Source: Bacteroides sp. | Lineage (GTDB): Bacteria; Bacteroidota; Bacteroidia; Bacteroidales; SM23-62 | Length of the DNA: 48,625 nt | Direction of reading: 5' to 3' | Assembly: GCA_011053095.1 (NCBI GenBank) | Contig: DRHS01000024.1 | Location: 1 to 48,625, forward strand | Shown: positions 18,564-28,203 of the stretch, piece after piece | Position numbering within the stretch: the stretch's first letter is position 1 | Layout of the letters: each line of letters begins with the position of its first letter | The notes under the pieces: model-generated | Told to the model about the DNA's origin: nothing | The model's input: the letters and a program-made list of their open reading frames with translations, nothing else | Database searches by the model: none | Translations under genes and position numbers: made by a program

Positions 18564-20090
18564 ATGAGGCAGAGATTGATTTTCACAGGAATAATTTTGA
18601 TGTTGCTTTTTATGTCGGCCCTTGCACAGACCAGGCATGCAGCTTCAAGTAAATATATGAGCTACACGGGACTGGCCATGGCAGGATACCAGGGATGGTT
18701 TAATTGTGAGGGGGATGGTGCCGACCGGGGTTGGACACATTATAAGAAAAACGGCAAATTTGAAGACGGCAATTGCACCATTGACTTCTGGCCGGAGATG
18801 GATGAGTATGAAGTCAAATATATTACACCATTTAAATTTCCCGACGGATCCCCTGCCTACGTGTTCTCCTCCTACGATGAAAGTACCGTTGACCTACATT
18901 TTAAATGGATGCGGGAGCATGATATCGATGGGGTGTTTATGCAGAGGTTTTTTTCCGTACTTACGAATTCAAAAAGGACCAGGCATGCTGATAAAGTACT
19001 TACATCTGCCATTAAGGCAGCAAAGAAGTACGGGGTTGCCATTTCACTTATGTATGACCTGGGGAGCATGGATGACAGCAAATACACAATGGTTAAGGAG
19101 GACTGGAAGCACCTGGTCGATGATTTGAAGCTTACCAATCAGGGAGACAGCACAACTTATCTTTTTCATAATAATAAGCCCCTGGTTGCTTTTTGGGGGA
19201 TTGGCTTTAGTGGGAGGGAAACAAGCCATTACTCTGAGATTCTTGACATCATGGACTTTGTGAAGAACGATCCGGAATACGGGGGATGTTCTGTACACCT
19301 GGGCATTCCGGGCAGATGGAGAACCCTGGGATCCGATACGGACGGAGATCCCCGTCTCCATGAAGTCATTAAACAGGCTGACGTCATTCATCCCTGGCTT
19401 GTCGGGAGGTATAGTGAATCAACATACGAATCCTGGCGGAAAGATTATATCGTAGGGGATGTGGCATGGTGCAAAACGGAAGGAATATCCTATTCCCCGA
19501 CCGTCTGGCCTGGTTTTTCCTGGCACAATCTGAAGGAGAATGAGGTATCTGATAAAAGACCAAGAAACAAAGGTAAGTTCTTCTGGTCACAAATTTCCGG
19601 GGCAATGGCAAGCGGTGCAGAGATGATCTATATTGCCATGTTCGATGAAGTGGATGAGGGAACCGCAATATTCAAATGTGCCCATACTGTTCCAGTCGGA
19701 AAAAGCATTTTTGTCCCCTATGAAGCAGAGATTCCTTCTGATCATTACCTCTGGTTGTCTGGACTGGCCGGCAAAATGCTGAGAGGAGAGGTTCCCTTTT
19801 CCAATACTATTCCAGACAGATTGGGTACCGGTATCAAAGAAAATCTCATTCCCGGTTCAGAAATTAAGATAATTACTAATCCAACCAATAAGCAATTCCA
19901 GGTCCTATTGCCGGAACACCTTGATCAGGCCGGATATGAGGTATACAGCCCGGCCAGCAGTCTGGTGTTAAAGGGTAGAATAGATAATAACCAGGGCAAT
20001 ATCCACATGAATGATTGTGTCTCCGGTTATTATATTCTGAGGATTAAGGCCGGAAATGATACTTTTCCCTTTCGGTTAATTTTAAACTAG
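18564..20090 (+). CDS. GH71/99-like secreted glycoside hydrolase with T9SS tail (copy 2)
   Basis: Close paralogue of the 15058 gene, with long identical stretches such as GSPAYVFSSYDESTVDLHF and MAGYQGWFNCEGDGA. Signal peptide 1-22 (SALAQ). Candidate catalytic pair in FDEVDEGTAI (about Glu362 and Glu365). Unlike copy 1 it continues for roughly 90 residues as a T9SS-like sorting domain (KIITNPTNKQF to FRLILN), so it should be exported to the surface or medium. The duplication with the GH115 gene in between points to local amplification followed by a change of cellular address. The next gene starts one base after its stop, indicating one transcript. Confidence 0.85.
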   Translation: MRQRLIFTGIILMLLFMSALAQTRHAASSKYMSYTGLAMAGYQGWFNCEGDGADRGWTHYKKNGKFEDGNCTIDFWPEMDEYEVKYITPFKFPDGSPAYVFSSYDESTVDLHFKWMREHDIDGVFMQRFFSVLTNSKRTRHADKVLTSAIKAAKKYGVAISLMYDLGSMDDSKYTMVKEDWKHLVDDLKLTNQGDSTTYLFHNNKPLVAFWGIGFSGRETSHYSEILDIMDFVKNDPEYGGCSVHLGIPGRWRTLGSDTDGDPRLHEVIKQADVIHPWLVGRYSESTYESWRKDYIVGDVAWCKTEGISYSPTVWPGFSWHNLKENEVSDKRPRNKGKFFWSQISGAMASGAEMIYIAMFDEVDEGTAIFKCAHTVPVGKSIFVPYEAEIPSDHYLWLSGLAGKMLRGEVPFSNTIPDRLGTGIKENLIPGSEIKIITNPTNKQFQVLLPEHLDQAGYEVYSPASSLVLKGRIDNNQGNIHMNDCVSGYYILRIKAGNDTFPFRLILN

Positions 20091-20091
20091 A

Positions 20092-22578
20092 ATGATTGGA
20101 TTAATTCAGCATGGGCGATTAACAGGTGTTATTGCTTCTGCATTTCTACTGCTGATACCAATTAAGGGACAGACCGGAATGATCCAGCACCTGGATGCAA
20201 GCGTTGAAGCCAGCATAATCACCGATGGTACCAGCAGGGTGACTTCATGGAAAGATCAGACAACTTATTCGAATGATGCGATTCCAAATACCGGTTCTGT
20301 ATATAAGGTGCAGGAAAATGAATTAACGTGGCTTGATTTCGGGGAGGGGCGGAATGTGCTGGAATTATTCAGCGGGGAAGGATCCGATACATGGCTTGAC
20401 CAGTCACCGGGTACAGGGGGCTTTTGTGTAATTCTGTCTTTTAAAGCAGGTTCACTGCACGATAATTGGAATGACCTGATTGGAAATTCATCAGCCACAG
20501 CTTCAGGCTTTGGAATGCGCTACAGCAGTTCCGGAAGTATTAAGGTATACCTTGGAGGGCAAACAATTACCGGCCCGGGAGTCGACATCGGTAAACCTAT
20601 AATTATGGCTCTCAATTATGATGCCGCATCCGGAAGCTATATGTTTTGGGACTCGAAAAGTAAGAATACGATTTCCGGAATAATTGCAAGCGCAGATTTT
20701 TCACTTAGTGATGCTGTCAAACTGGGTAGTACAAATAATACAGGCCGGTTTTTCAAGGGTTATGTAGGAGAAGTGAAAATTTATAGTACAAATCTTTCAG
20801 ATGAGCAATTCATAGATGAGCAAAACAGTTTCTTCCTGAAATGGGTAGCTGCAGATAGTGAAAAAGAACCGCCGGTCCCTGACCCGGCCTCCTTTCAAAT
20901 TGCTCCTGCCGGGGTATCTGGCAGTATCATTACCATGACGGCAACACTGGGATCAGATGCGAACGGCCCGGTGGAGTACCTTTTTACGGAGATTTCAGGA
21001 AATTCCGGCGGTTCACCCGGCAATTGGCAAACAAATCCAAACTACAGGGACGGGGACCTTGATCCCCAGACATACTATGCCTATACGGTTACCATGCGTG
21101 ATGCCTATGGAAATACCGGAGAACCTTCAGATACTTTCAGTGCAATAACAACAGCTTATTTGCAGCCAGGTCTTGAGAATGAACTGGAATATGGTGCGTA
21201 TTATGGTTACCAGGGTTGGCATTTTGCACAAGGGGACGGAAGAATCAATGCCGATGACTGGGTGCACTGGTTTGAGGGTGGTATTCCGGATGCCGTACAT
21301 ATACACGGTGACATGTGGCCTGACCTGAGAGAATATGATCAGGACAAGCTGTATGAAACACAAATGATCTATCCTAACGGGGAAACCGCCGGATTATATT
21401 CATGCTATGATTATTCTACCATCGATCTGCATGTAAAATGGATGAAAGAATACGGGATAAAAGGATGTGCCGTACAAAGATTTACTTCGTCTATTGATAA
21501 GGCGAATAAACTTGAACAGGGCGACAAAAAGCTGAGGGATTTCATGACTGCCTGTGAAAAGTATGGAGTTAAATTCTGGATCATGCATGATTCAGGAAAG
21601 GGTGATGATAAGGAGTATGAAAGAATTACAAACGACTGGAAACACCTGGTTGAAGACCTGGATGTTCTGCAGAGTCCGGCTTATACATGGCAAAACGGCT
21701 TGCCGGTGTATGGACTCTGGGGACTGGGAGTAAGTACCCGAGGCTGGACACCCGAACAGGCTGCTGACCTTATTGACTTTTACCATAATGGTGAGGAAAA
21801 ATATCGCACCTATATATGTGGAGGTGTTCCGGTTATCTGGCGCACTAATCCTCCTGAAGGTTGGAAAACAGTATTTGACAGTTTGGACATGATCTCACCC
21901 TGGCGTACAATCTTCAACAACCCTGATAAATTCAAATCCCGTATGCAGGCAGATTTGGATTATTGTAACCAAATGGGGATAGACTATAATCCGGTTGTTT
22001 CTCCGGGGGCATCTACCAAGCATCTGAGAGACAGCGATGCTATGAGAAACTGGAAGCCCAGAAACGGAGGTCATTTCTTATGGAAGCAGGCCTACGAAGT
22101 ATGTAAGATGAATTCAAAATTTATGTATGTGGCAATGTTCGATGAGGTGGATGAAGGAACGGCTATGTATAAATTGGTTGAAACACCTGACAATCTTCCG
22201 GTTGGAGCCGACCAGGTACCTTTGAATGAGGATGGCTACAAGCTGCCAAGCGACTGGTACCTGCAGGTAGGTACTGAAATTCAGAAGATGATTGAAGGCA
22301 GTACAGCCTTAACCCCAACGCTTCCCCTTACTCCTGAGATGACGGGGGTGAATGATTCAAAATCAATAGGAGCATTGAGAGTATATCCGGTACCTGCAAG
22401 GAATAAATTATTTGTATCAGGATTCATTAAACCCGGAATATTCAAGCTGATAAATGTCAATGGAATTATCGTATCCGAAGGTCAACTTAATGATAATACC
22501 GTCGATGTCGCTAACCTGGCTACCGGAATTTATGTGTTCAGGATGAACAGTATGGCATTACGTTTTTTAAAAGAATAA
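20092..22578 (+). CDS. Multidomain GH71/99-like hydrolase: LamG-like, FN3-like, catalytic, T9SS
   Basis: 828 residues. Signal peptide 1-26 (PIKGQ). Residues about 28-250 resemble a LamG/concanavalin A-like sandwich (GTGGFCVILSFKAG, GRFFKGYVGEVKIYSTNLSDEQ). About 258-350 is a fibronectin-III-like linker domain. About 360-740 is the catalytic barrel related to its two upstream neighbours but clearly more diverged (YYGYQGWHFAQGDGR, CYDYSTIDLHVKWMKEYGIKG, FDEVDEGTAMYK). The last 80 or so residues are a T9SS tail (RVYPVPARNKLFVSG). Start follows the previous stop by one base. The binding module suggests attack on the intact polymer at the cell surface, with the shorter paralogues acting on products or other linkages. 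Confidence 0.85.
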   Translation: MIGLIQHGRLTGVIASAFLLLIPIKGQTGMIQHLDASVEASIITDGTSRVTSWKDQTTYSNDAIPNTGSVYKVQENELTWLDFGEGRNVLELFSGEGSDTWLDQSPGTGGFCVILSFKAGSLHDNWNDLIGNSSATASGFGMRYSSSGSIKVYLGGQTITGPGVDIGKPIIMALNYDAASGSYMFWDSKSKNTISGIIASADFSLSDAVKLGSTNNTGRFFKGYVGEVKIYSTNLSDEQFIDEQNSFFLKWVAADSEKEPPVPDPASFQIAPAGVSGSIITMTATLGSDANGPVEYLFTEISGNSGGSPGNWQTNPNYRDGDLDPQTYYAYTVTMRDAYGNTGEPSDTFSAITTAYLQPGLENELEYGAYYGYQGWHFAQGDGRINADDWVHWFEGGIPDAVHIHGDMWPDLREYDQDKLYETQMIYPNGETAGLYSCYDYSTIDLHVKWMKEYGIKGCAVQRFTSSIDKANKLEQGDKKLRDFMTACEKYGVKFWIMHDSGKGDDKEYERITNDWKHLVEDLDVLQSPAYTWQNGLPVYGLWGLGVSTRGWTPEQAADLIDFYHNGEEKYRTYICGGVPVIWRTNPPEGWKTVFDSLDMISPWRTIFNNPDKFKSRMQADLDYCNQMGIDYNPVVSPGASTKHLRDSDAMRNWKPRNGGHFLWKQAYEVCKMNSKFMYVAMFDEVDEGTAMYKLVETPDNLPVGADQVPLNEDGYKLPSDWYLQVGTEIQKMIEGSTALTPTLPLTPEMTGVNDSKSIGALRVYPVPARNKLFVSGFIKPGIFKLINVNGIIVSEGQLNDNTVDVANLATGIYVFRMNSMALRFLKE

Positions 22579-22615
22579 CATTAACTGGTTATATACGATC
22601 CATTAAAACTTCAAT

Positions 22616-23608
22616 ATGAAATCTGTAGACAATTTGCTGATTCCAGTCCGTTCGTTTGTGCTGCTTGCCTTGTTTATTACCGGATTTAATTCCTGCATGA
22701 AGCCCGGAATTGACAAAAAGAAAGTCGTATATGTGAATTCTTATCATCGGGGATTTCCTCCGAGCGATCAGATTACTGAGGGAGTATATGAGAAACTACC
22801 CGCCGACAGTTTTGAGATACTTGCCTATTTCATGGATACAAAGCGAAATCCTTCCGAGGAATATATTAAAGGGCGGACTGCCGGGATCCTTGATTCAATC
22901 ATGAAGGAGGATCCCGATATCCTGATCGTATCGGATGATAATGCCCTAAAATACCTGGTAGTACCCAATTTTCAGGATAATCCCATGCCAATAGTCTTTT
23001 GCGGGGTTAACTGGACTACAGATCAGTATGACCTGTCGGGATGTAATATTACGGGGATCCTTGAATTACTGCCGGTGACGGAGATGGTGAATACTCTGAA
23101 ACCCTACTATCCCGAAATGAAGAAGTTGCTGGTACTTAATGAGAATACTACCACATCACGAAAGACAAGACCCTTACTGGATGACCTCTTAGGCGATATT
23201 GGAATGGAAGTCACCCAGGAGCTGGTTGATGATTTTGCCAGTTGGGAGTCTGTTTTTATAAATGGGAATGAAAACTTTGATGTCATTTATTTGCAGACAA
23301 GGGGGGCAATAAAAGGCTGGGATCATGACGAGGCCTTAAAGATTATTGATCAGCACATTAAGGTGCCGCTGGTCACCTGTGAAGACTTTATGATGCCGTA
23401 TGCTGTTTTCGGCTTAACCCAGGTCTCAAAGGAGCAGGGCATGGTCGCAGCAGAAAAGGCCAAAAAAATCCTGAGAGGGACCAGTCCCCAGGATATCCCG
23501 GTTTCAAAAAATCAAATGTCTAACATTTGGATAAATACCAGGCTGGCGGAAAAGATAGGTTTTAATCCCGATGAGGAAATACTGAACAAGGCCAAAATGG
23601 TTGATTAA
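22616..23608 (+). CDS. ABC-type substrate-binding lipoprotein (orphan)
   Basis: Periplasmic binding protein of the ABC_sub_bind type (type I fold): IDKKKVVYVNSYHRGFPPS near the start, then EDPDILIVSDDNALKY, PIVFCGVNW and a second lobe with MKKLLVLNENTTTSRKTRP. A lipoprotein signal ends at FNSC (about residue 27). No ABC permease or ATPase is near, and SusCD systems do not need one. It may feed a transporter encoded elsewhere, or act as a ligand-binding partner for a sensor, as related proteins do in some two-component systems. Located between the GH71/99-like group and the sulfatase series. The ligand is unknown. Confidence 0.75.
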   Translation: MKSVDNLLIPVRSFVLLALFITGFNSCMKPGIDKKKVVYVNSYHRGFPPSDQITEGVYEKLPADSFEILAYFMDTKRNPSEEYIKGRTAGILDSIMKEDPDILIVSDDNALKYLVVPNFQDNPMPIVFCGVNWTTDQYDLSGCNITGILELLPVTEMVNTLKPYYPEMKKLLVLNENTTTSRKTRPLLDDLLGDIGMEVTQELVDDFASWESVFINGNENFDVIYLQTRGAIKGWDHDEALKIIDQHIKVPLVTCEDFMMPYAVFGLTQVSKEQGMVAAEKAKKILRGTSPQDIPVSKNQMSNIWINTRLAEKIGFNPDEEILNKAKMVD

Positions 23609-23691
23609 TCCAATATCCCAGGCATAAGCTCAAAAATATACGGAGTTCGTATTACTCAATTAATGATTAATACATCAACTAATCTTACAGC

Positions 23692-25434
23692 ATGATAGTG
23701 AGCAGAAATAAGAAAGGTATTATAATACTGTTTTTCCTTTGCATTTGGATTATTAAACCTGCACTTAGCTTGGGTTCCGGAGATGATACCGGGAAAAGGC
23801 CCAACCTGCTGATCATCATGACCGATCAGCAGCGTTTTGATGCCCTAAGCTATGCAGGAAATACCATACTGAAGACCCCTAATATGGACCGTATTGCTAA
23901 TGAAGGGGTCTGGTTTAAAAATGCACATACCCCCTGTGCCGTTTGTGTACCGGCAAGGGCCTCAATTTTTACGGGGCATACGGTTGAAAATACCAGGGTG
24001 GTCAATAATGGTGCCGCCTACGATACAAAGACACCGGGAATCATGACCATGAAGACATACGATGGAAAGATCTACAACAATGCTGTAACTGCTACAAAAA
24101 CGACTGAATTGGGTCCCAGTATGAGAAAAGACTATCTGAATTTTCTTGACCCGCTTTTGCCGGTCAGGAATCTTCAGGAAGGGGAATTCTATGACACTTA
24201 CACTTTGAGGGCTGATCTGGCAAGCCGGGGTAAAGATACATCTGAGAATCCCGGACAAGGCGATATTCATGGGATTACTTCCATACCGGCAGATTACCAT
24301 GTCTCAGCTCACGAGGCAGGAGAGACCCTGAAAGCCCTGGAAAGACTTAAGGATTCAACATTCAGCCTAACCTGCTCATTTCATCATCCCCAACCTCCCT
24401 TTCTGGCTGTTGAGGAGTACGTGAATATGTTTCCGCCTGACAGCATGCCATTGCCGGAAAGTATTAATGACGATATGTCAAACTCCCCCTATAAGTTTAT
24501 TAAAGATAATCTGAGTCCCCTGTATTCAGATCCGGAAAAAATCAAATATTTTATTTCTGAATACTATGCACTGGTGAAGGAAATCGATGACCGGGTGGGT
24601 GCCATCCTGGATAAACTTGACAACCTGGGTCTGACTGAAAATACCCTTGTAATTTTTATGAGCGATCATGGTGAGATGATGGGAGCCCACGGAATGCGTT
24701 CAAAAAATATGTTTTACGAAGAATCGTCACATATACCACTGATGATAAGATTCCCCGGTAGAATTGAACCCGGGATAAAAGTAGATTCTTATATCTCCTT
24801 AACCAATGTATTCGCGACTATTTTTGACTATCTGGAGATGCCCGAACAGGCATCCGATGGTTTTAGTTTGAGGGGACTGATAGAAGGAACGGATAAAAAG
24901 AACGGGAAGTACCTTGTTACGGAATGGTTGAGCAGCCTGAAAACCAAACCCTCCCATATGGTCTTGAAAGAAGGGTGGAAACTGATGATCCCGGATTCAT
25001 CATCAACAAAAGTGATGAAGGCTCTGTATAACCTGAATGAGGATCCGTACGAGATGAATAATTTACTGGGGAATAATCCTGAAGCATACAAGTATGAATC
25101 AAAAGTGGCAGAGCTCGAATACTGTTTTATTGAATGGCTGATGAAGAGCCGGGGTATACCCTTACCCACATCAGGCATCGGTCTGTCCCAATACGATAAA
25201 GAGGTCCGAGTTTATCCAAATCCAGCCAGCGGCAGGATCAGTATCCGGGTTGCCGAAGCTCAACTTCCGGCCAATATTGAATTACTGAGCATGGATGGAA
25301 GGCTTGTATTGAAAGAGAGAATTTATAGTGAGTATACCTCTCTAAATATTCAGGATTTAATACCAGGAATGTATTTTCATACAATAACTGATGCAGACAG
25401 GTTTGTTAATACCGGAAAACTCTGGATAAAATAG
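23692..25434 (+). CDS. Sulfatase with T9SS tail, active-site segment deleted (probably inactive)
   Basis: Type I sulfatase fold with signal peptide, MTDQQRFDALS metal-site motif, CVPAR signature (Cys85, Pro87, Arg89) and SDHGEMMGAHG. Compared with its close paralogue at 31185, it lacks 22 residues after TYD (position 124). The missing part contains the GKWH segment whose lysine and histidine contact the sulfate in this family. A second 10-residue gap follows at TYT-LRADLASRG. Both gaps are in frame and the rest is intact, so the gene is still translated as 580 residues. The last 85 or so residues are a T9SS domain (RVYPNPASGRISIRV). It may be a dead enzyme kept as a binding protein, or a recent deletion. 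Confidence 0.88.
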   Translation: MIVSRNKKGIIILFFLCIWIIKPALSLGSGDDTGKRPNLLIIMTDQQRFDALSYAGNTILKTPNMDRIANEGVWFKNAHTPCAVCVPARASIFTGHTVENTRVVNNGAAYDTKTPGIMTMKTYDGKIYNNAVTATKTTELGPSMRKDYLNFLDPLLPVRNLQEGEFYDTYTLRADLASRGKDTSENPGQGDIHGITSIPADYHVSAHEAGETLKALERLKDSTFSLTCSFHHPQPPFLAVEEYVNMFPPDSMPLPESINDDMSNSPYKFIKDNLSPLYSDPEKIKYFISEYYALVKEIDDRVGAILDKLDNLGLTENTLVIFMSDHGEMMGAHGMRSKNMFYEESSHIPLMIRFPGRIEPGIKVDSYISLTNVFATIFDYLEMPEQASDGFSLRGLIEGTDKKNGKYLVTEWLSSLKTKPSHMVLKEGWKLMIPDSSSTKVMKALYNLNEDPYEMNNLLGNNPEAYKYESKVAELEYCFIEWLMKSRGIPLPTSGIGLSQYDKEVRVYPNPASGRISIRVAEAQLPANIELLSMDGRLVLKERIYSEYTSLNIQDLIPGMYFHTITDADRFVNTGKLWIK

Positions 25435-25448
25435 GTACTAATCATATA

Positions 25449-28193
25449 TTGAATTGTTGTAATATCCTCAATCACCTAATGAATATAATCATCTCAATTT
25501 TTAAATATCGCAGGGTAGGCTTTGGGATATTGATATGCCTCTTTCTTGCTCAGGGAGCATTGGGACAAAAGAAAAATCTTTTGTTTATTATGACCGACCA
25601 ACAGCGTTACGATGCTCTGAGTCTGTCCGGGAATACGGTTCTTCAAACACCCAATCTTGATCGCCTTGCTCAGCAAGGTGTGTACTTTAAAAATGCCTAC
25701 ACACCTTGTTCTGTTTGTTGTCCTGCACGATCTTCAATTCTTACCGGTTGTACGGTTGAAAATACAGGAATGAGAACCAATGATGCATATTATAATGTGG
25801 ATCAAAGCCTTATGCCCCAGCCTACCTTTGATGAGATATTAACAGATGAAGGCTATCGTTGCGAATACTACGGTAAATGGCACAGCAGTTCGAAACATAC
25901 AGATATTTACCAGAATCCTGACAGAATAACATCAAATGGGAAATCAGTTTTTGGCTCCGGAGGGCAAACCTGGATTTACAGGGATTATCTTGCCACTCTT
26001 GGACAAATTCCGGAACCGGGAGAAGGGGAATTTGTGGAAGGATTGTCAAAATATCCTTATATAGCTAATCCACTGGACAGATATTTTGGTATATCATATC
26101 AGGATCTGAAGGATCAGAATAAAAGCCACTCTCAACCCGATCAACATGGGGAATTGCAAATGGACCAGGAACATACATTTACGGCATTTCAGGCAAGGCA
26201 AACCATAGAAGCTATTGAAAGACTGAAAGATGAACCTTTCAGTATAACCTGTTCCTTTCATTTCCCTCATTCTCCAATGTTACCTCCCGAACCTTATTAC
26301 GGAATGTACCCGGTAGAGAATATGGTCGCTCCTGCAAGTATTTCCGATAATATGGAAAATTCGCCTTATAAAAGCTCCAGCGGGAGATTGAGCAGGACTG
26401 AATATGCCGATCCCGACAAAATCAAATATATGATATCTGATTATTACGGTCTTATTAAGGAAATAGACGATTGGGTAGGAAAAATATTAGATAAGGTTGA
26501 TGAACTGGGATTGACAGAGAATACATTGATAATTTTCACGAGTGATCATGGTGAAATGATGGGATCTCACGGTATGCGTGAAAAGAATGTTTTCTACGAG
26601 GAGTCGGCGCACATTCCTTTGTTGATGCGTTTCCCAAATGAAATAGCAGATGAAACCAAAGTTGAAGCATATGTTTCCCTTGTCGATTTATTTCCAACAA
26701 TATTGGATTATCTCGGAGTAGAAGAACATGATTCTGATGGAAAGAGTCTTCGTGGACTGATTGAAGGAACAGATAAGGAACATGGAAAATATGTAGTAAC
26801 TGAAAGGGACTTCAGGGGTGATTCCGAACCTAATTATATGATAATTAAAGATGGATGGAAACTTATCATTCCATATACAATAAGCTCTTCGGTTATCAAT
26901 GCTATGTATGATTTGAATACCGATCCGCTCGAGATGAAAAACCTCCTGGGCAGCAATCCGGACAAAAGTCAACATCTCACAAAGGCCGAGGAATTGCGCG
27001 GATATCTTTTAGAATGGCTGGCAAAGAACAATTCAATACATTACTACAGTGTTAAGAAAAGAAATTTATTGGAAGGCGGCATGCCCACCGGAAATAATGC
27101 AACATTTGTTTCCCAGGTCTTACCCCCGATGCTGCCGGGAGAAACAGTATCTGTAAGTGTTACCATGAAAAATACGGGAACAACTGCCTGGACACAAGAA
27201 GGAAATTTTAAACTCGGAAGCCAGAGTCCGGCTGATAACAGTATATGGGGACTTGACCGTATAAATCTGAGTGCGGAAGATAGTATAACACCGAATGCCG
27301 AAAAAATATTCACTTTCGATATAACAGTACCGGCCTTTGATGGTAATTATAATTTTCAATGGCAAATGATACAGGTAGGAGAGGAGTGGTTTGGCGGTAA
27401 ATCGGATAATGAGCCACTAACAATTGGAGACCCCGGAAACTATTTAGATGATTGCGATAACAAAACAGGCTGGAAAGATGCCAGTCGAATAACCCTTAAT
27501 ACCACAGATCAATTACAGGGATCTGCCTGTCTTGAATATACAGGTAGTTCCTCCACTGAATTTAAAAAAGCATTCTCAACTCCTTACAATTCAGGATTAA
27601 CCGTTGCTAATGGGGTACTTCAGTTTTGGTATTATGTATCTGATCCCTCTTTAATGGGTACGTCAAATCAGGTAGAATTAGGCAGTGCCGGCGTAAATGA
27701 TAAAGATGAGTTCAATTGGAAACTGAGGGATTTAACCAAAGGGTGGAATTTTCTCAGCTTAAACATCAGTGATGCTGGTACCATGGGAACACCGGATTTG
27801 AGTGCTATCAATTGGTTTCGCATTTATGACAAGAAATCGGGAACTCTAACCACGAGGGTAGATGCTATTCAGTTGATAGATCCAAATGCTGTGAATATTC
27901 CCTCAACGGTGAATCACAGTGTTGATGATGGCAATTCCAACATACAATCTGTCAACATTTATCCAAACCCTTTAAATCAAGACATACTGCATATAGATGT
28001 AACAAGTTTTAATGATATGAATACTGTTGATGTAACAATTACAAACCTTCTGGGGCAGAGGGTTTACTCAAGCACTATATGGGAAAATCAACAACATACA
28101 ATTGACACGAATAAATTGCTTGAAGCTGGCGTCTATATAGTTACAGTCAAATCAGGATTCTCTTTTACGAATACTAAATTGATAAAAAAATAA
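25449..28193 (+). CDS. Sulfatase with Ig-like (NBR1-type) and jelly-roll domains and T9SS tail
   Basis: 914 residues from this ATG; an in-frame ATG at 25479 (MNIIISIFKYRR) gives a more ordinary signal peptide and may be the real start. Catalytic domain about 42-530: MTDQQRYDALS, CCPAR at 90-94 (Cys90 is the formylglycine precursor, with a second cysteine right beside it), GKWH at 142-145 and TSDHGEMMGSHG. About 555-660 resembles the NBR1 central Ig-like domain (VTMKNTGTTAWTQEGNFKLG). About 665-812 resembles a carbohydrate-binding jelly roll (VLQFWYYVSDPS, INWFRIYDKKSG). The final 85 or so residues are a T9SS domain (VNIYPNPLNQDILHIDV). Paralogous to 23692, 31185 and 40157. Likely surface desulfation of polymer. 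Confidence 0.92.
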   Translation: MNCCNILNHLMNIIISIFKYRRVGFGILICLFLAQGALGQKKNLLFIMTDQQRYDALSLSGNTVLQTPNLDRLAQQGVYFKNAYTPCSVCCPARSSILTGCTVENTGMRTNDAYYNVDQSLMPQPTFDEILTDEGYRCEYYGKWHSSSKHTDIYQNPDRITSNGKSVFGSGGQTWIYRDYLATLGQIPEPGEGEFVEGLSKYPYIANPLDRYFGISYQDLKDQNKSHSQPDQHGELQMDQEHTFTAFQARQTIEAIERLKDEPFSITCSFHFPHSPMLPPEPYYGMYPVENMVAPASISDNMENSPYKSSSGRLSRTEYADPDKIKYMISDYYGLIKEIDDWVGKILDKVDELGLTENTLIIFTSDHGEMMGSHGMREKNVFYEESAHIPLLMRFPNEIADETKVEAYVSLVDLFPTILDYLGVEEHDSDGKSLRGLIEGTDKEHGKYVVTERDFRGDSEPNYMIIKDGWKLIIPYTISSSVINAMYDLNTDPLEMKNLLGSNPDKSQHLTKAEELRGYLLEWLAKNNSIHYYSVKKRNLLEGGMPTGNNATFVSQVLPPMLPGETVSVSVTMKNTGTTAWTQEGNFKLGSQSPADNSIWGLDRINLSAEDSITPNAEKIFTFDITVPAFDGNYNFQWQMIQVGEEWFGGKSDNEPLTIGDPGNYLDDCDNKTGWKDASRITLNTTDQLQGSACLEYTGSSSTEFKKAFSTPYNSGLTVANGVLQFWYYVSDPSLMGTSNQVELGSAGVNDKDEFNWKLRDLTKGWNFLSLNISDAGTMGTPDLSAINWFRIYDKKSGTLTTRVDAIQLIDPNAVNIPSTVNHSVDDGNSNIQSVNIYPNPLNQDILHIDVTSFNDMNTVDVTITNLLGQRVYSSTIWENQQHTIDTNKLLEAGVYIVTVKSGFSFTNTKLIKK

Positions 28194-28203
28194 ACTGAGC
28201 GTT

